A program made the position numbers and the translations under genes. The notes beneath the pieces were generated by a model. That model saw only the letters and a program-made list of their open reading frames with translations. It made no database searches and was not told where the DNA came from. Positions 27,135 through 35,762 of a stretch of 64,000 nucleotides of DNA are shown here, piece by piece (the first letter of the stretch is position 1; each line of letters starts with the position of its first letter). The DNA comes from Methylomonas subterranea (GTDB lineage Bacteria; Pseudomonadota; Gammaproteobacteria; Methylococcales; Methylomonadaceae), in contig NZ_JANIBJ010000004.1 in NCBI RefSeq assembly GCF_024505185.1, positions 1 through 64,000 of the forward strand. Reading direction: 5' to 3'.

Positions 27135-27554
27135 ATGGAGTTCAACAGCTTAAAAGCCCAATTAATTCAGCTGGCAAAAGCAAACGACAACATTGAATTG
27201 CTTTGGCTGTACGGCTCCCATGCAAAAGGCTGTGCGCATGAGAACAGCGATATCGACTTGGCGGTTGCGTTCAAAGCATGGGAGAGCGATGCGATTGAGC
27301 GCCGCTTAAGGCCGGAGCTGCTCGCCTTGGACTGGCAAAATACACTTAATTTGCCCGAGGGAAAATTAAGTGTATTGGATATCGATATCGCGCCGATTCC
27401 GCTGGCAATGTCCGTGTTGAAAAATGGCGAATTGTGGCTCAGTAAAAATGACTGCCGCCTAGCTCAAGAACTGCAACGTATCATGTCGAAATGGGAAATA
27501 GACTACCTGTATCACTATCAAAAGCAGCAGCTTATGAGTGCCGGTAATGGATGA
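27135..27554 (+). CDS. mntA: MntA-type nucleotidyltransferase antitoxin
   Basis: The 139-residue protein carries the minimal nucleotidyltransferase signature GSHAKGCAHENSDIDL (GS-X10-DXD) near residues 27-42, with a third acidic residue around VLDIDIAP. In the HepT/MntA systems this enzyme neutralises the HEPN ribonuclease by attaching AMP to its active-site tyrosine. It overlaps the start of the downstream hepT. A second GS or kinase domain is absent, so the pair is a stand-alone toxin-antitoxin module. Confidence 0.88.
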   Translation: MEFNSLKAQLIQLAKANDNIELLWLYGSHAKGCAHENSDIDLAVAFKAWESDAIERRLRPELLALDWQNTLNLPEGKLSVLDIDIAPIPLAMSVLKNGELWLSKNDCRLAQELQRIMSKWEIDYLYHYQKQQLMSAGNG

Positions 27555-27981
27555 AACCTATGTGTTTTCCATGCGGGAGCATCTTGCTGAATTGAAAAGC
27601 GAACTGCAAGGACTAACGGATATTGCCAATCAACGGGCATTAAGTCGTTACGAATATCGCGCCGCCGAGCGTACATTGCAAGTGCTTATAGAAGTTTGTA
27701 TCGGCATCGCCAAACACTGGAATTACTTTTTCTTTAAAACGGCACCCGCCGATGCCTATGCCGCGTTTGAAAAACTCTCTCGGCAAGGTGTTGAGAGGGT
27801 AAATGATGTAGAATGGCGGAAAATAATCGGTATGAGAAATGCCTTGGTACATGATTATCTCAACATTGAGCCCGAGATCATTAGGGCCGTAATAAAGAAA
27901 GCGGCTTATAAGGGTCTGCTTGAGTTTGCCGAATACGGATTAACGATATTGCAGTCGCCTGTCAATCGCGGATCAAATTAA
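27547..27981 (+). CDS. hepT: HepT-type HEPN ribonuclease toxin
   Basis: The 144-residue helical protein has the HEPN active site RNALVHDY, an exact RX4HXY match, near residue 100; the tyrosine is the residue modified by MntA. Helices around RALSRYEYRAAERTLQVLIE and LLEFAEYGLTIL fit the fold. I use the ATG at 27547, which overlaps mntA by eight bases; a GTG at 27538 is an alternative. The pair sits at the boundary of the polysaccharide locus, where such modules are often found. Confidence 0.88.
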   Translation: MDETYVFSMREHLAELKSELQGLTDIANQRALSRYEYRAAERTLQVLIEVCIGIAKHWNYFFFKTAPADAYAAFEKLSRQGVERVNDVEWRKIIGMRNALVHDYLNIEPEIIRAVIKKAAYKGLLEFAEYGLTILQSPVNRGSN

Positions 27982-28016
27982 TAATAAGTTCGACTTCTTA
28001 GCCGCGCGCAACAATA

Positions 28017-28053
28017 AAACAACTAAGCAAAAGCAGTGAATTTTTAGTTGTTT
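28017..28053. promoter_or_regulatory. 10-bp inverted repeat upstream of the ABC exporter genes
   Basis: AAACAACTAA and TTAGTTGTTT face each other across 17 bases, ending 28 bases before the wzm start. A TATAAAGAT sequence follows directly and could be a -10 box. It could be an operator or an mRNA hairpin at the head of the polysaccharide operon; no factor is assigned. Confidence 0.3.
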
Positions 28054-28081
28054 ATAGTTATAAAGATATTAGCCAATAAAT

Positions 28082-28915
28082 ATGACAAAACAACATCAGT
28101 TTCAATTCACAATAGAGGCAGGTAAAAGCGAAAGACATTATTGGATGGATTTATGGCGATACCGAGAGCTGTTTTATATTTTAGCTTGGCGTGATGTAGC
28201 CGTGCGGTACAAACAAACTGTCATCGGTTTGTTGTGGGCCATTATTCGGCCGTTGTTAACAATGGTGATATTTGTCATTGTTTTCGGTAAAATAGCCAAG
28301 CTTCCAAGCGAAGGGGTGCCTTACCCCATTTATGTATTTTCCGCTATGTTGCCCTGGACATTTTTTTCCAGTGCATTCGCCGATGCCAGTAACAGCCTGA
28401 TCAGTAACGCCAATCTGATTTCAAAAGTATACTTTCCCCGGCTTATTATTCCGGCGGCATCGGTTATGGTTGCCATGGTGGATTTTATAATTTCATTTGT
28501 TATTTTATTGATATTGATGGCTTGGTATCAATATTGGCCTAGCTGGAATCTATTGGCGCTGCCGTTGTTTTTAATACTGGGTTTTTTTGCCGCATTAGGT
28601 TCTGGACTGTTTGTAGCTTCATTAAATGTCAAATACAGAGATTTCAGGTATGTGGTTCCGTTTATTGTCCAATTGGGTTTGTATATTTCGCCTGTAGGCT
28701 TTAGTTCATCCGTGGTGCCGGAACAATATCAGAGCTTTTATTACCTGAATCCAATGGTGGCGGTTATTGACGGTTTTCGTTGGGTTATCAGCGGAGGGAG
28801 TACGGCGTTTAATAGTACGGAGTTAAATATATCCGTAATTGTCGTTTCTATAATCTGTGTAATTGGTGTGCTTCAATTTAGAAGAATGGAAAAAACCTTT
28901 GCGGATGTGATTTGA
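28082..28915 (+). CDS. wzm: Polysaccharide ABC transporter permease
   Basis: The 277-residue protein is an ABC-2-type permease with about six transmembrane helices and the family stretch YRELFYILAWRDVAVRYKQTV at the N-terminus, then LLWAIIRPL and later LGLYISPVGFSSSVVPEQYQ. With Wzt it exports undecaprenyl-linked polysaccharide (O-antigen-like glycan) across the inner membrane. The last codons overlap the wzt start (TGATG). Confidence 0.93.
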   Translation: MTKQHQFQFTIEAGKSERHYWMDLWRYRELFYILAWRDVAVRYKQTVIGLLWAIIRPLLTMVIFVIVFGKIAKLPSEGVPYPIYVFSAMLPWTFFSSAFADASNSLISNANLISKVYFPRLIIPAASVMVAMVDFIISFVILLILMAWYQYWPSWNLLALPLFLILGFFAALGSGLFVASLNVKYRDFRYVVPFIVQLGLYISPVGFSSSVVPEQYQSFYYLNPMVAVIDGFRWVISGGSTAFNSTELNISVIVVSIICVIGVLQFRRMEKTFADVI

Positions 28916-30192
28916 TGAGTGTTGCGATAAAAGTAGAAAGCCTGAGTAAAAAGTATATCATCCAGCATGAAAAAAAATCGGCGCATTACGAAACCTTGAG
29001 TGATTCTTTTATTCAAAGTGGTAAAAAATTTATAAATGGAATTAGCCATCCTTTCAGTCGTTCAAAATCGGAAGAACAAGCACAGGAAGAATTCTGGGCA
29101 TTAAAGGATATTAATTTTGAAATTATGCAAGGTGACAAGGTTGGTATTATTGGGCGTAATGGTGCTGGTAAATCGACTCTGTTAAAAATACTGTCGCGCA
29201 TTACCGATCCAACGTCTGGAAAAATTCATATCAACGGACGTATTGCAAGTTTATTGGAAGTAGGAACGGGATTTCATCCTGAATTAACGGGCAGGGAGAA
29301 TATTTACCTGAATGGCGCCATTTTAGGTATGGGGCGGAAAGAGATTAAAGCCAAGTTTGACGAAATTGTCGATTTTGCCGAGGTGGAGAAGTTTTTAGAT
29401 ACGCCGGTTAAACGCTATTCCAGCGGCATGTATGTGCGTCTTGCCTTTGCTGTAGCCGCGCACCTTGATCCCGAGATACTGATTGTTGATGAGGTGCTTG
29501 CTGTTGGCGATATGCAGTTTCAGAAGAAATGCTTAGGTAAAATGGAGGAAGTTAGCAATCAAGGGCGGACGGTTTTATTTGTTAGTCATAACATGGCGAT
29601 GATTTCTAATCTTTGCAAAAAAGGGGTTATGCTTAATGCCGGGCAACTAGAATTTCAGGGACAGATTTCGGAAGCCATACTGCATTATTATCAACAGCAA
29701 AACGAGCAAAGCGCCAGGGTTGGAAAATTATTTGAGAGTGATAATGCGGTGTTAATTAGGGGCGAATTAATTGGCTTAAGTGCCGCCTCGGATATAAGCA
29801 TTCACGACGAATTAATTGTACGAATGCTTTATAAGATTAAGAAGTCGATTGCCGGAAAATGTGTGCCTAATTTTCATTTTTCAACTTCCAGTGGAACGAC
29901 TGTGTTTGTATCGAGCGCTGAAGGGGTAACAAAAATGTCGCCTGGCCAATATGTTGCAGACTGTAAGATTCCAGGTCACCTGTTAAACGAAGGTGCTTAT
30001 TTTGTTGGATTGGCCTTGACTACTTATTTAGATTCAGGTTCTTTTGAGGTAGAGTTTTTCGATCAGAATGCGTTAACATTTAACGTAATCGATCCAATGG
30101 ATGAGCGGTCAAATCGTTACGGTTATGCCGGAATAGTTCCAGGTGTGGTACGGCCTAAATTGGTTTGGAATATTCACCAGGATATTAAATGA
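28915..30192 (+). CDS. wzt: Polysaccharide ABC transporter ATPase with C-terminal glycan-binding domain
   Basis: The nucleotide-binding domain (about 1-240 of 425 residues) has Walker [12 protein letters not shown], the signature [12 protein letters not shown] and Walker [14 protein letters not shown] with the H-loop FVSHNM. The extra C-terminal domain (about 270-425) is a beta-sandwich region like the Wzt domain that recognises the non-reducing end cap of the finished glycan. Presence of this domain implies that the exported chain carries a terminal modification, such as a methyl group; several methyltransferases lie downstream. It ends overlapping rfbF by four bases. Confidence 0.92.
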   Translation: MSVAIKVESLSKKYIIQHEKKSAHYETLSDSFIQSGKKFINGISHPFSRSKSEEQAQEEFWALKDINFEIMQGDKVGIIGRNGAGKSTLLKILSRITDPTSGKIHINGRIASLLEVGTGFHPELTGRENIYLNGAILGMGRKEIKAKFDEIVDFAEVEKFLDTPVKRYSSGMYVRLAFAVAAHLDPEILIVDEVLAVGDMQFQKKCLGKMEEVSNQGRTVLFVSHNMAMISNLCKKGVMLNAGQLEFQGQISEAILHYYQQQNEQSARVGKLFESDNAVLIRGELIGLSAASDISIHDELIVRMLYKIKKSIAGKCVPNFHFSTSSGTTVFVSSAEGVTKMSPGQYVADCKIPGHLLNEGAYFVGLALTTYLDSGSFEVEFFDQNALTFNVIDPMDERSNRYGYAGIVPGVVRPKLVWNIHQDIK

Positions 30193-30956
30193 AAGTAGTC
30201 ATTCTTGCTGGTGGATTGGGCACTCGTATTAGTGAAGAGTCACACCTCAAACCCAAGCCAATGATTGAAATCGGCGGCAAGCCCATACTTTGGCACTTAA
30301 TGAAAATCTATTCCCACTACGGGATTAATGATTTCATTATTTGCTTGGGTTACAAGGGATATGTGATCAAAGAATATTTCGCTAACTATTTTTTGCATAT
30401 GTCGGATGTTACATTCGACATGGAAAGTAATCGTATGGAAGTTCACCAAAGAAATGCAGAGCCTTGGCGGGTGACTTTAGTCGATACAGGTGAATCCACG
30501 TTGACAGGTGGACGATTAAAACGAGTGCAAAGTTATGTAGGTGACGAAACCTTTTGTTTTACCTATGGCGATGGAGTGGCGGACGTCAATATTGCCGAGC
30601 AAATTGTTTACCATCGCAAAGCCGGGAAATACGCTACCGTAACCGCCATCCAACCCCCGGGCCGCTACGGCGCACTGAATTTGCAGGACAATTTGGTGCA
30701 CCACTTTCAAGAAAAACCGGCGGGTGATGGTTCATGGATCAATGGTGGTTTTTTTGTGTTGGAGCCGGATGTCTTCGATTACATTCAAAGTGATCAAACC
30801 AGCTGGGAGTCTCAGCCCTTGCAACGGCTAGCATCAGAGTCTCAACTTCTGGCATACCGTCACTCCGGGTTTTGGCAGGCGATGGATACCTTGCGGGATA
30901 AAAATCATCTTGAAGCACTTTGGGCAACCAATCCGCCCTGGAAAGTGTGGGCATGA
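30189..30956 (+). CDS. rfbF: Glucose-1-phosphate cytidylyltransferase
   Basis: RfbF makes CDP-glucose from CTP and glucose 1-phosphate, the entry into CDP-linked deoxysugars. The 255-residue protein has the nucleotide-binding start [20 protein letters not shown], the [17 protein letters not shown] motif and YGDGVADVN, all typical of this enzyme. It overlaps wzt and rfbG by four bases each, putting sugar synthesis and export under one transcript. Confidence 0.95.
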   Translation: MKVVILAGGLGTRISEESHLKPKPMIEIGGKPILWHLMKIYSHYGINDFIICLGYKGYVIKEYFANYFLHMSDVTFDMESNRMEVHQRNAEPWRVTLVDTGESTLTGGRLKRVQSYVGDETFCFTYGDGVADVNIAEQIVYHRKAGKYATVTAIQPPGRYGALNLQDNLVHHFQEKPAGDGSWINGGFFVLEPDVFDYIQSDQTSWESQPLQRLASESQLLAYRHSGFWQAMDTLRDKNHLEALWATNPPWKVWA

Positions 30957-32032
30957 AGTTATTTGATAACCAATACCGCGGTCGCCGCGTATTGATAACG
31001 GGACATACCGGTTTCAAGGGGAGTTGGTTGGCGCTTTGGTTATCCAAACTTGGAGCCAATGTGTTTGGTTACTCTTTGCCTCCAGAAAGCACTCCGAACC
31101 ATTGGGATTTACTTCGCATCGGTATTCCGCAGTATTTACAGGATATTCGTGATGCGGAAACAATGACAAGGATTGTCGCGGAAGTCAGACCGGAAATAGT
31201 TTTTCATCTCGCCGCACAACCACTAGTCAGACGCTCCTATCGTGACCCACTTAAAACTTGGTCTACCAATGTCATGGGAACAGCCAATTTGCTGGAAGCC
31301 TGTCGGTACTCGCCAAATTTAAGGGCGATAGTGGTGGTGACTACCGACAAATGCTATGAAAACCAGGAATGGGCCTGGGGATATCGGGAGAATGATCGCT
31401 TGGGAGGGTATGACCCTTATAGTGCTTCCAAAGCGGCGGCTGAGCTGGTGGTCAATAGTTATCGTAAGGCTTTTTTTCAGCATGACGAGACGCCGTTGTT
31501 GGCGTCGGCTCGTGCCGGTAACGTAATTGGCGGTGGCGATTGGTCGGAAGATCGCCTGATACCCGACTTGGTGAGATCGTTGACGGAGCGGAAAACGCTC
31601 TTGATTCGCTCGCCGTCGGCAACTCGACCTTGGCAACATGTACTGGAATCGCTTAGTGGCTATCTATTGCTAGGACAAAAACTTTTACAAGGTAAAACGC
31701 AAATGGCCGATGCCTGGAATTTTGGTCCGGAAACCGAAGGAAACCGGACTGTGGCTGATGTTTTAGCAGGATTGCAAGTTAACTGGCCTGAAGTGAATTG
31801 GCAAACTACTGATCAGTCCCAGCCACACGAGGCCAATTTACTGTACCTGGATAGTGCCAAGGCTAAAGCCCAATTAGGCTGGAAGCCGGTCTGGAATTTC
31901 GATAAAACACTCGTGGCAACTGCACAGTGGTATCGTCAATACTATGAAAATGATCAGTTGCAGAGTGAGGCACAACTGGCCGATTACATCGCTTCTGCTC
32001 AAATGGCTGGAGTTGAGTGGGCGACTTCATGA
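30953..32032 (+). CDS. rfbG: CDP-glucose 4,6-dehydratase
   Basis: RfbG converts CDP-glucose to CDP-4-keto-6-deoxyglucose. The 359-residue short-chain dehydrogenase has the NAD motif [15 protein letters not shown] and catalytic triad elements [10 protein letters not shown] and [13 protein letters not shown] (YxxxK). The [10 protein letters not shown] region is typical of the CDP-specific group. I use the ATG at 30953 (overlapping the rfbF stop as ATGA) rather than an upstream TTG. RfbH, the usual 3-dehydratase of dideoxysugar pathways, is absent; an epimerase, a methyltransferase and an aminotransferase follow. Confidence 0.95.
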   Translation: MKLFDNQYRGRRVLITGHTGFKGSWLALWLSKLGANVFGYSLPPESTPNHWDLLRIGIPQYLQDIRDAETMTRIVAEVRPEIVFHLAAQPLVRRSYRDPLKTWSTNVMGTANLLEACRYSPNLRAIVVVTTDKCYENQEWAWGYRENDRLGGYDPYSASKAAAELVVNSYRKAFFQHDETPLLASARAGNVIGGGDWSEDRLIPDLVRSLTERKTLLIRSPSATRPWQHVLESLSGYLLLGQKLLQGKTQMADAWNFGPETEGNRTVADVLAGLQVNWPEVNWQTTDQSQPHEANLLYLDSAKAKAQLGWKPVWNFDKTLVATAQWYRQYYENDQLQSEAQLADYIASAQMAGVEWATS

Positions 32033-32580
32033 ACATTCGTCAGACGAAAATATCAGGTGTCGTCATTGTCGAAAGTGCAGTGTTTAAAGACCATCGCGGC
32101 GCATTTTCACGATTGTATTGTGAACAGGAGCTAAACGAAGTTATAGGCGCACGGCGAATAGTGCAAATCAACCATTCCCACACCAATTCTAAAGGAGCAG
32201 TGCGTGGCATGCATTTCCAGCATCCACCATATGCGGAAATGAAACTGATTCGCTGTTTAAAAGGGCGTGTATGGGACGTGGCTGTCGATTTGCGCGCGGA
32301 TTCAAGCACTTTCTTGCAATGGCATGCCGAGGAATTGAGTGCGGCAAACCACAAGATGATGGTGATTCCGGAAGGCTGTGCCCATGGATTTCAGGTATTG
32401 GAATCCGAAAGCGAACTGCTTTATCTGCATACCGCATTTTATCAGCCGTCTGCAGAGACGGGTATCCGCCATGACGACCCACGTTTGGCTATTACTTGGC
32501 CATTGCCAGTAGCGGATCTTTCCGCGCGCGATCAAAAGCATGCCTTGATCACTCCAGATTTTTCCGGAATTAGTTTATGA
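32029..32580 (+). CDS. RmlC-like sugar nucleotide epimerase
   Basis: The 183-residue cupin resembles dTDP-4-dehydrorhamnose 3,5-epimerase: FKDHRGAFSRLY at the N-terminus, KGAVRGMHFQHPP with the catalytic histidine, KGRVWDVAVDLR and the tyrosine-bearing TAFYQPSAETGIRHDDP. Because it is wedged between CDP-sugar genes with ATGA overlaps on both sides, its substrate is more likely a CDP-4-keto-6-deoxyhexose than dTDP-linked. It may invert one or both of C3 and C5. Confidence 0.85.
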   Translation: MNIRQTKISGVVIVESAVFKDHRGAFSRLYCEQELNEVIGARRIVQINHSHTNSKGAVRGMHFQHPPYAEMKLIRCLKGRVWDVAVDLRADSSTFLQWHAEELSAANHKMMVIPEGCAHGFQVLESESELLYLHTAFYQPSAETGIRHDDPRLAITWPLPVADLSARDQKHALITPDFSGISL

Positions 32581-33800
32581 ATTGTCGACATTGTCACGCG
32601 CCATTGGAAAATATTTTTCTCGATCTTGGCTTTGCACCACCTTCGAACGCGTATTTAACGACTGCCGATCTCAACAAGCCCGAACTTTATTTCCCGCTTA
32701 AATTGTTTGTCTGTGAGCAGTGCTGGCTGGTGCAAACCGAAGATTACGCCGAGGCCGATCAGCTTTTTAACCGCGATTACGCTTATTTTTCCTCCGTGTC
32801 CCAGAGTTGGCTGGATCACGCTGCGCGTTACGTCACCATGATTACCAAGCGGCTTGAGCTGGACAAAAATAGTCAGGTAATCGAAATTGCCTCCAATGAC
32901 GGCTACTTGCTGAAAAATTTTGTTGCATCAGGGATTCCCTGCCTCGGAATAGAACCCACCGACAGCACCGCTGCGGCAGCAGAGAAATTAGGTATTCCGG
33001 TAATGCGCGAATTTTTCGGTAAAAAGCTGGCCCAATGTCTTGTCGACCAGGGAAAGCAAGCCGATCTGATTATCGGCAACAATGTTTATGCTCATGTGCC
33101 GGATATCAACGATTTTACGGCCGGGCTTAAAACCGTGCTTAAACCCGATGGTACTATCACATTAGAATTTCCGCACTTGATGCGCCTGATCGAACATACC
33201 CAGTTCGACACCGTTTACCACGAACATTTCTCTTATCTTTCGTTATGGACGGTTAACCGGATTTTTCAGCAAGCCGGTTTACGGATTTATGATGTCGAAG
33301 AGTTGCCGACTCACGGAGGTAGCCTGCGCATTTACGGTTGTCATGCGGAAAAATCAATTTCAGCGACTTCCGCGGTCGACATTGTACTTGCCGCGGAAGC
33401 GCGACAAGGTCTGCGCGACTTGGTCATCTATCAAACTTTTCAGGTCAAGGCGGATCGAGTTAAGGATGATTTTCTTGGGTTTTTGATCGAGCAAAAGCGC
33501 GCTGGTAAAAAAGTGGTCGCCTATGGTGCGGCAGCCAAAGGTAATACCTTACTCAATTACGCCGGCATAAAGCCTGATTTATTGCCATATGTTTGTGATG
33601 CCGCTACATCCAAACAGGGCAAATTCATGCCGGGTAGTCATATTCCAATTTTGTCGCCCGAGGTGCTGCTTGAAGCGTGTCCTGATTATTTGGTGATTCT
33701 GCCTTGGAATATTGCGGCTGAGGTCAGAATCCAAAATGCAAAACTAGCTGAACTTGGGGTTAAGTTTGTCACCGCAGTGCCAAAATTGGAGACTCAATGA
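32577..33800 (+). CDS. NDP-sugar C-methyltransferase
   Basis: The 407-residue protein has the three-part structure of NovU/TylC3-type sugar C-methyltransferases. An N-terminal zinc-binding part has MNCRHCHAPLE and FVCEQCWLVQ. A central SAM domain has VIEIASNDGYLLKNF. The catalytic-region motif is YHEHFSYLSL, and a C-terminal part with VVAYGAAAKGNTLLNYAG follows. These enzymes add a methyl to carbon (usually C3) of a 4-keto sugar nucleotide. In this cassette the likely acceptor is CDP-4-keto-6-deoxyhexose, giving a branched sugar. The gene overlaps its neighbours by four bases on each side. Confidence 0.88.
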   Translation: MNCRHCHAPLENIFLDLGFAPPSNAYLTTADLNKPELYFPLKLFVCEQCWLVQTEDYAEADQLFNRDYAYFSSVSQSWLDHAARYVTMITKRLELDKNSQVIEIASNDGYLLKNFVASGIPCLGIEPTDSTAAAAEKLGIPVMREFFGKKLAQCLVDQGKQADLIIGNNVYAHVPDINDFTAGLKTVLKPDGTITLEFPHLMRLIEHTQFDTVYHEHFSYLSLWTVNRIFQQAGLRIYDVEELPTHGGSLRIYGCHAEKSISATSAVDIVLAAEARQGLRDLVIYQTFQVKADRVKDDFLGFLIEQKRAGKKVVAYGAAAKGNTLLNYAGIKPDLLPYVCDAATSKQGKFMPGSHIPILSPEVLLEACPDYLVILPWNIAAEVRIQNAKLAELGVKFVTAVPKLETQ

Positions 33801-34903
33801 AGCCGCGCATACATTACACCAAACCTTCGATCACCGAATTGGAAGTCCGCTACGCCACCGACGCGGCGGCGAATGGTTGGGGCGACAAATGCTACGACTA
33901 TATCAACCGCTTTGAAGAGGCGTTTAAAGCCCATCTAGGTGTCAAATATGCCATTGCCACATCGAGTTGTACCGGTGCGTTGCATATGGGTATGGCGGCG
34001 ATGGGTATTGGGCCAGGAGATGAGGTCATCATGGCTGATACCAATTGGATTGCCACAGCTGCGCCCATTGTTCATCTGGGAGCCAAACCGGTATTTATCG
34101 ATATTCTTCCAGATTCCTGGTGCCTTGATCCGGAATTGGTTGAGCAAGCCATTACGCCCCGAACCAAAGCGATTGTTGCTGTTCACCTTTACGGAAATCT
34201 TTGTGAGATGGATCGATTGCTCGAAATTGGCGAAAAATACGGTATTTCAGTGATTGAAGATGCGGCAGAAGCAATTGGTTCTGTGTATCATGGAAAACGC
34301 GCTGGTTCTATGGGTAAGTTCGGAGCATTTTCGTTTCATGGTACCAAAACACTCACAACGGGTGAAGGCGGGATGTTTGTTACCAACGATCCAGACTTAT
34401 ACGAACATGTCCTTACCTTGAGTAACCATGGACGGGCGCGTGGACAGACCAAACAGTTTTGGCCGGACATGGTTGGTTTTAAGTACAAGATGTCCAATAT
34501 TCAAGCGGCGATTGGTTGTGCTCAAGTTGAACGTATAGATAATTTAACAGCGCGCAAACATGAAATTTTTTCATATTATCGAGAGCATTTGGCAGTTCTT
34601 CCGGGGCTAATTATGAATCCAGAGTCATTAGGTAAAATCAATGGAGCTTGGATGCCTACGGCGGTTTTTAATCAGTCAGTTGGTGTTACGAGTGAGAAAC
34701 TTCAGAGCGCCTTTAAGGCTGAGAATATCGATGCGCGTGTCTTTTTCTGGCCCCTTTCAGGGATGCAAATGTTTGAGTCGGTACCTATCAATATAAACGC
34801 TTGGCATATTCCGGAGCGGGCTATTAATCTACCTAGTTACCACGATATAACTGAAATTGAGCAGGATAGAGTGATCAAGGTAATAAAAAATTTACTGTCT
34901 TGA
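33797..34903 (+). CDS. DegT/DnrJ-type sugar aminotransferase
   Basis: This 368-residue PLP enzyme of the perosamine/4-amino-sugar family has SSCTGALHMGM, IEDAAEAIGS with the PLP-ring aspartate, and FSFHGTKTLTTGEGGM with the Schiff-base lysine. It would transfer an amino group to a keto sugar, most likely C4 of the nucleotide sugar produced by the upstream genes. It overlaps the C-methyltransferase by four bases and closes the CDP-sugar cassette. Confidence 0.9.
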   Translation: MKPRIHYTKPSITELEVRYATDAAANGWGDKCYDYINRFEEAFKAHLGVKYAIATSSCTGALHMGMAAMGIGPGDEVIMADTNWIATAAPIVHLGAKPVFIDILPDSWCLDPELVEQAITPRTKAIVAVHLYGNLCEMDRLLEIGEKYGISVIEDAAEAIGSVYHGKRAGSMGKFGAFSFHGTKTLTTGEGGMFVTNDPDLYEHVLTLSNHGRARGQTKQFWPDMVGFKYKMSNIQAAIGCAQVERIDNLTARKHEIFSYYREHLAVLPGLIMNPESLGKINGAWMPTAVFNQSVGVTSEKLQSAFKAENIDARVFFWPLSGMQMFESVPININAWHIPERAINLPSYHDITEIEQDRVIKVIKNLLS

Positions 34904-34990
34904 CTTAAATGTAAGACAGAGAACGAAGTTTCTGAGTAGTTTATACAGTCTCTTTGATATCATCGACCACTTTTATAACGAGATAAAATT

Positions 34991-35761
34991 ATGGATCAGT
35001 CTGACAAGAAAAACTATTTGCACCCAGAGCAAGAGTTTTTCGAGAATATTGAAGAATATTTTCAAAGCTCTTCTTCAAGTTATGGTCAGAAGATGCATGC
35101 GTTTCCCCGTTTTGTGCCTCGACAGGCAATCAGTTACTTTCTTGCTAGAAACGAGATATTTAAAAATATTATTTCGATTCATGGTTCAATAATGGACTTC
35201 GGTGTTTATCGAGGGTCTTCTCTTTTTACTTGGCACCAACTTAGCGCAATTTATGAGCCATATAACCATGTTCGGAGAATTATTGGTTTCGATTCTTTTG
35301 CTGGCTTTTCTGAGTTAGACGAAAATGATTTTGGGGAAGATGGAAAAAAATTCGATCTTAAAAGACCTGGGGCAATGGAATTTCAAGATGGCCAGAGAGA
35401 GTTGGAAAGGGGAATCGCTCTGTGTGACCTCAATCGTCCGTTAGGTCATGTCGCTAGAGCTCAAATTGAAGAGGGTGTCTTGCCGGATTCGGTAGAACGG
35501 TATTTGGGCGCACATCAGGAGACAATAGTTGCAATGGCTAATTTCGGACTGGGTTTATATATGCCGACTAAGAAGATTCTTCAGATTATTAAGCCAAGGT
35601 TACAACGTGGCAGTATTCTGGTGTTTGAAGAACTTAACCAAGCAATGTGGCCTGGTGAAACTAAGGCTTTGATCGAGGTTTTTGGGGCAGAGAACGTTCG
35701 TCTGCATAGAATTCCATATTGTCCGCATATTAGCTGGATGCAAGTCGGGGGAACAGACTAA
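34991..35761 (+). CDS. TylF/MycF-like methyltransferase family protein
   Basis: The 256-residue protein has a GSIMDFGVYRGSSLFTWHQL region and RRIIGFDSFAGF, which match the SAM-binding segments of macrocin O-methyltransferase (TylF)-like proteins, and RGSILVFEELNQAMWPGE near the end. Such enzymes O-methylate sugars. The exact residues that bind metal are less clear than in characterised TylF. Low-GC codon use matches the following genes. It is followed after one base by the FAD protein. Confidence 0.7.
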   Translation: MDQSDKKNYLHPEQEFFENIEEYFQSSSSSYGQKMHAFPRFVPRQAISYFLARNEIFKNIISIHGSIMDFGVYRGSSLFTWHQLSAIYEPYNHVRRIIGFDSFAGFSELDENDFGEDGKKFDLKRPGAMEFQDGQRELERGIALCDLNRPLGHVARAQIEEGVLPDSVERYLGAHQETIVAMANFGLGLYMPTKKILQIIKPRLQRGSILVFEELNQAMWPGETKALIEVFGAENVRLHRIPYCPHISWMQVGGTD

Positions 35762-35762
35762 G

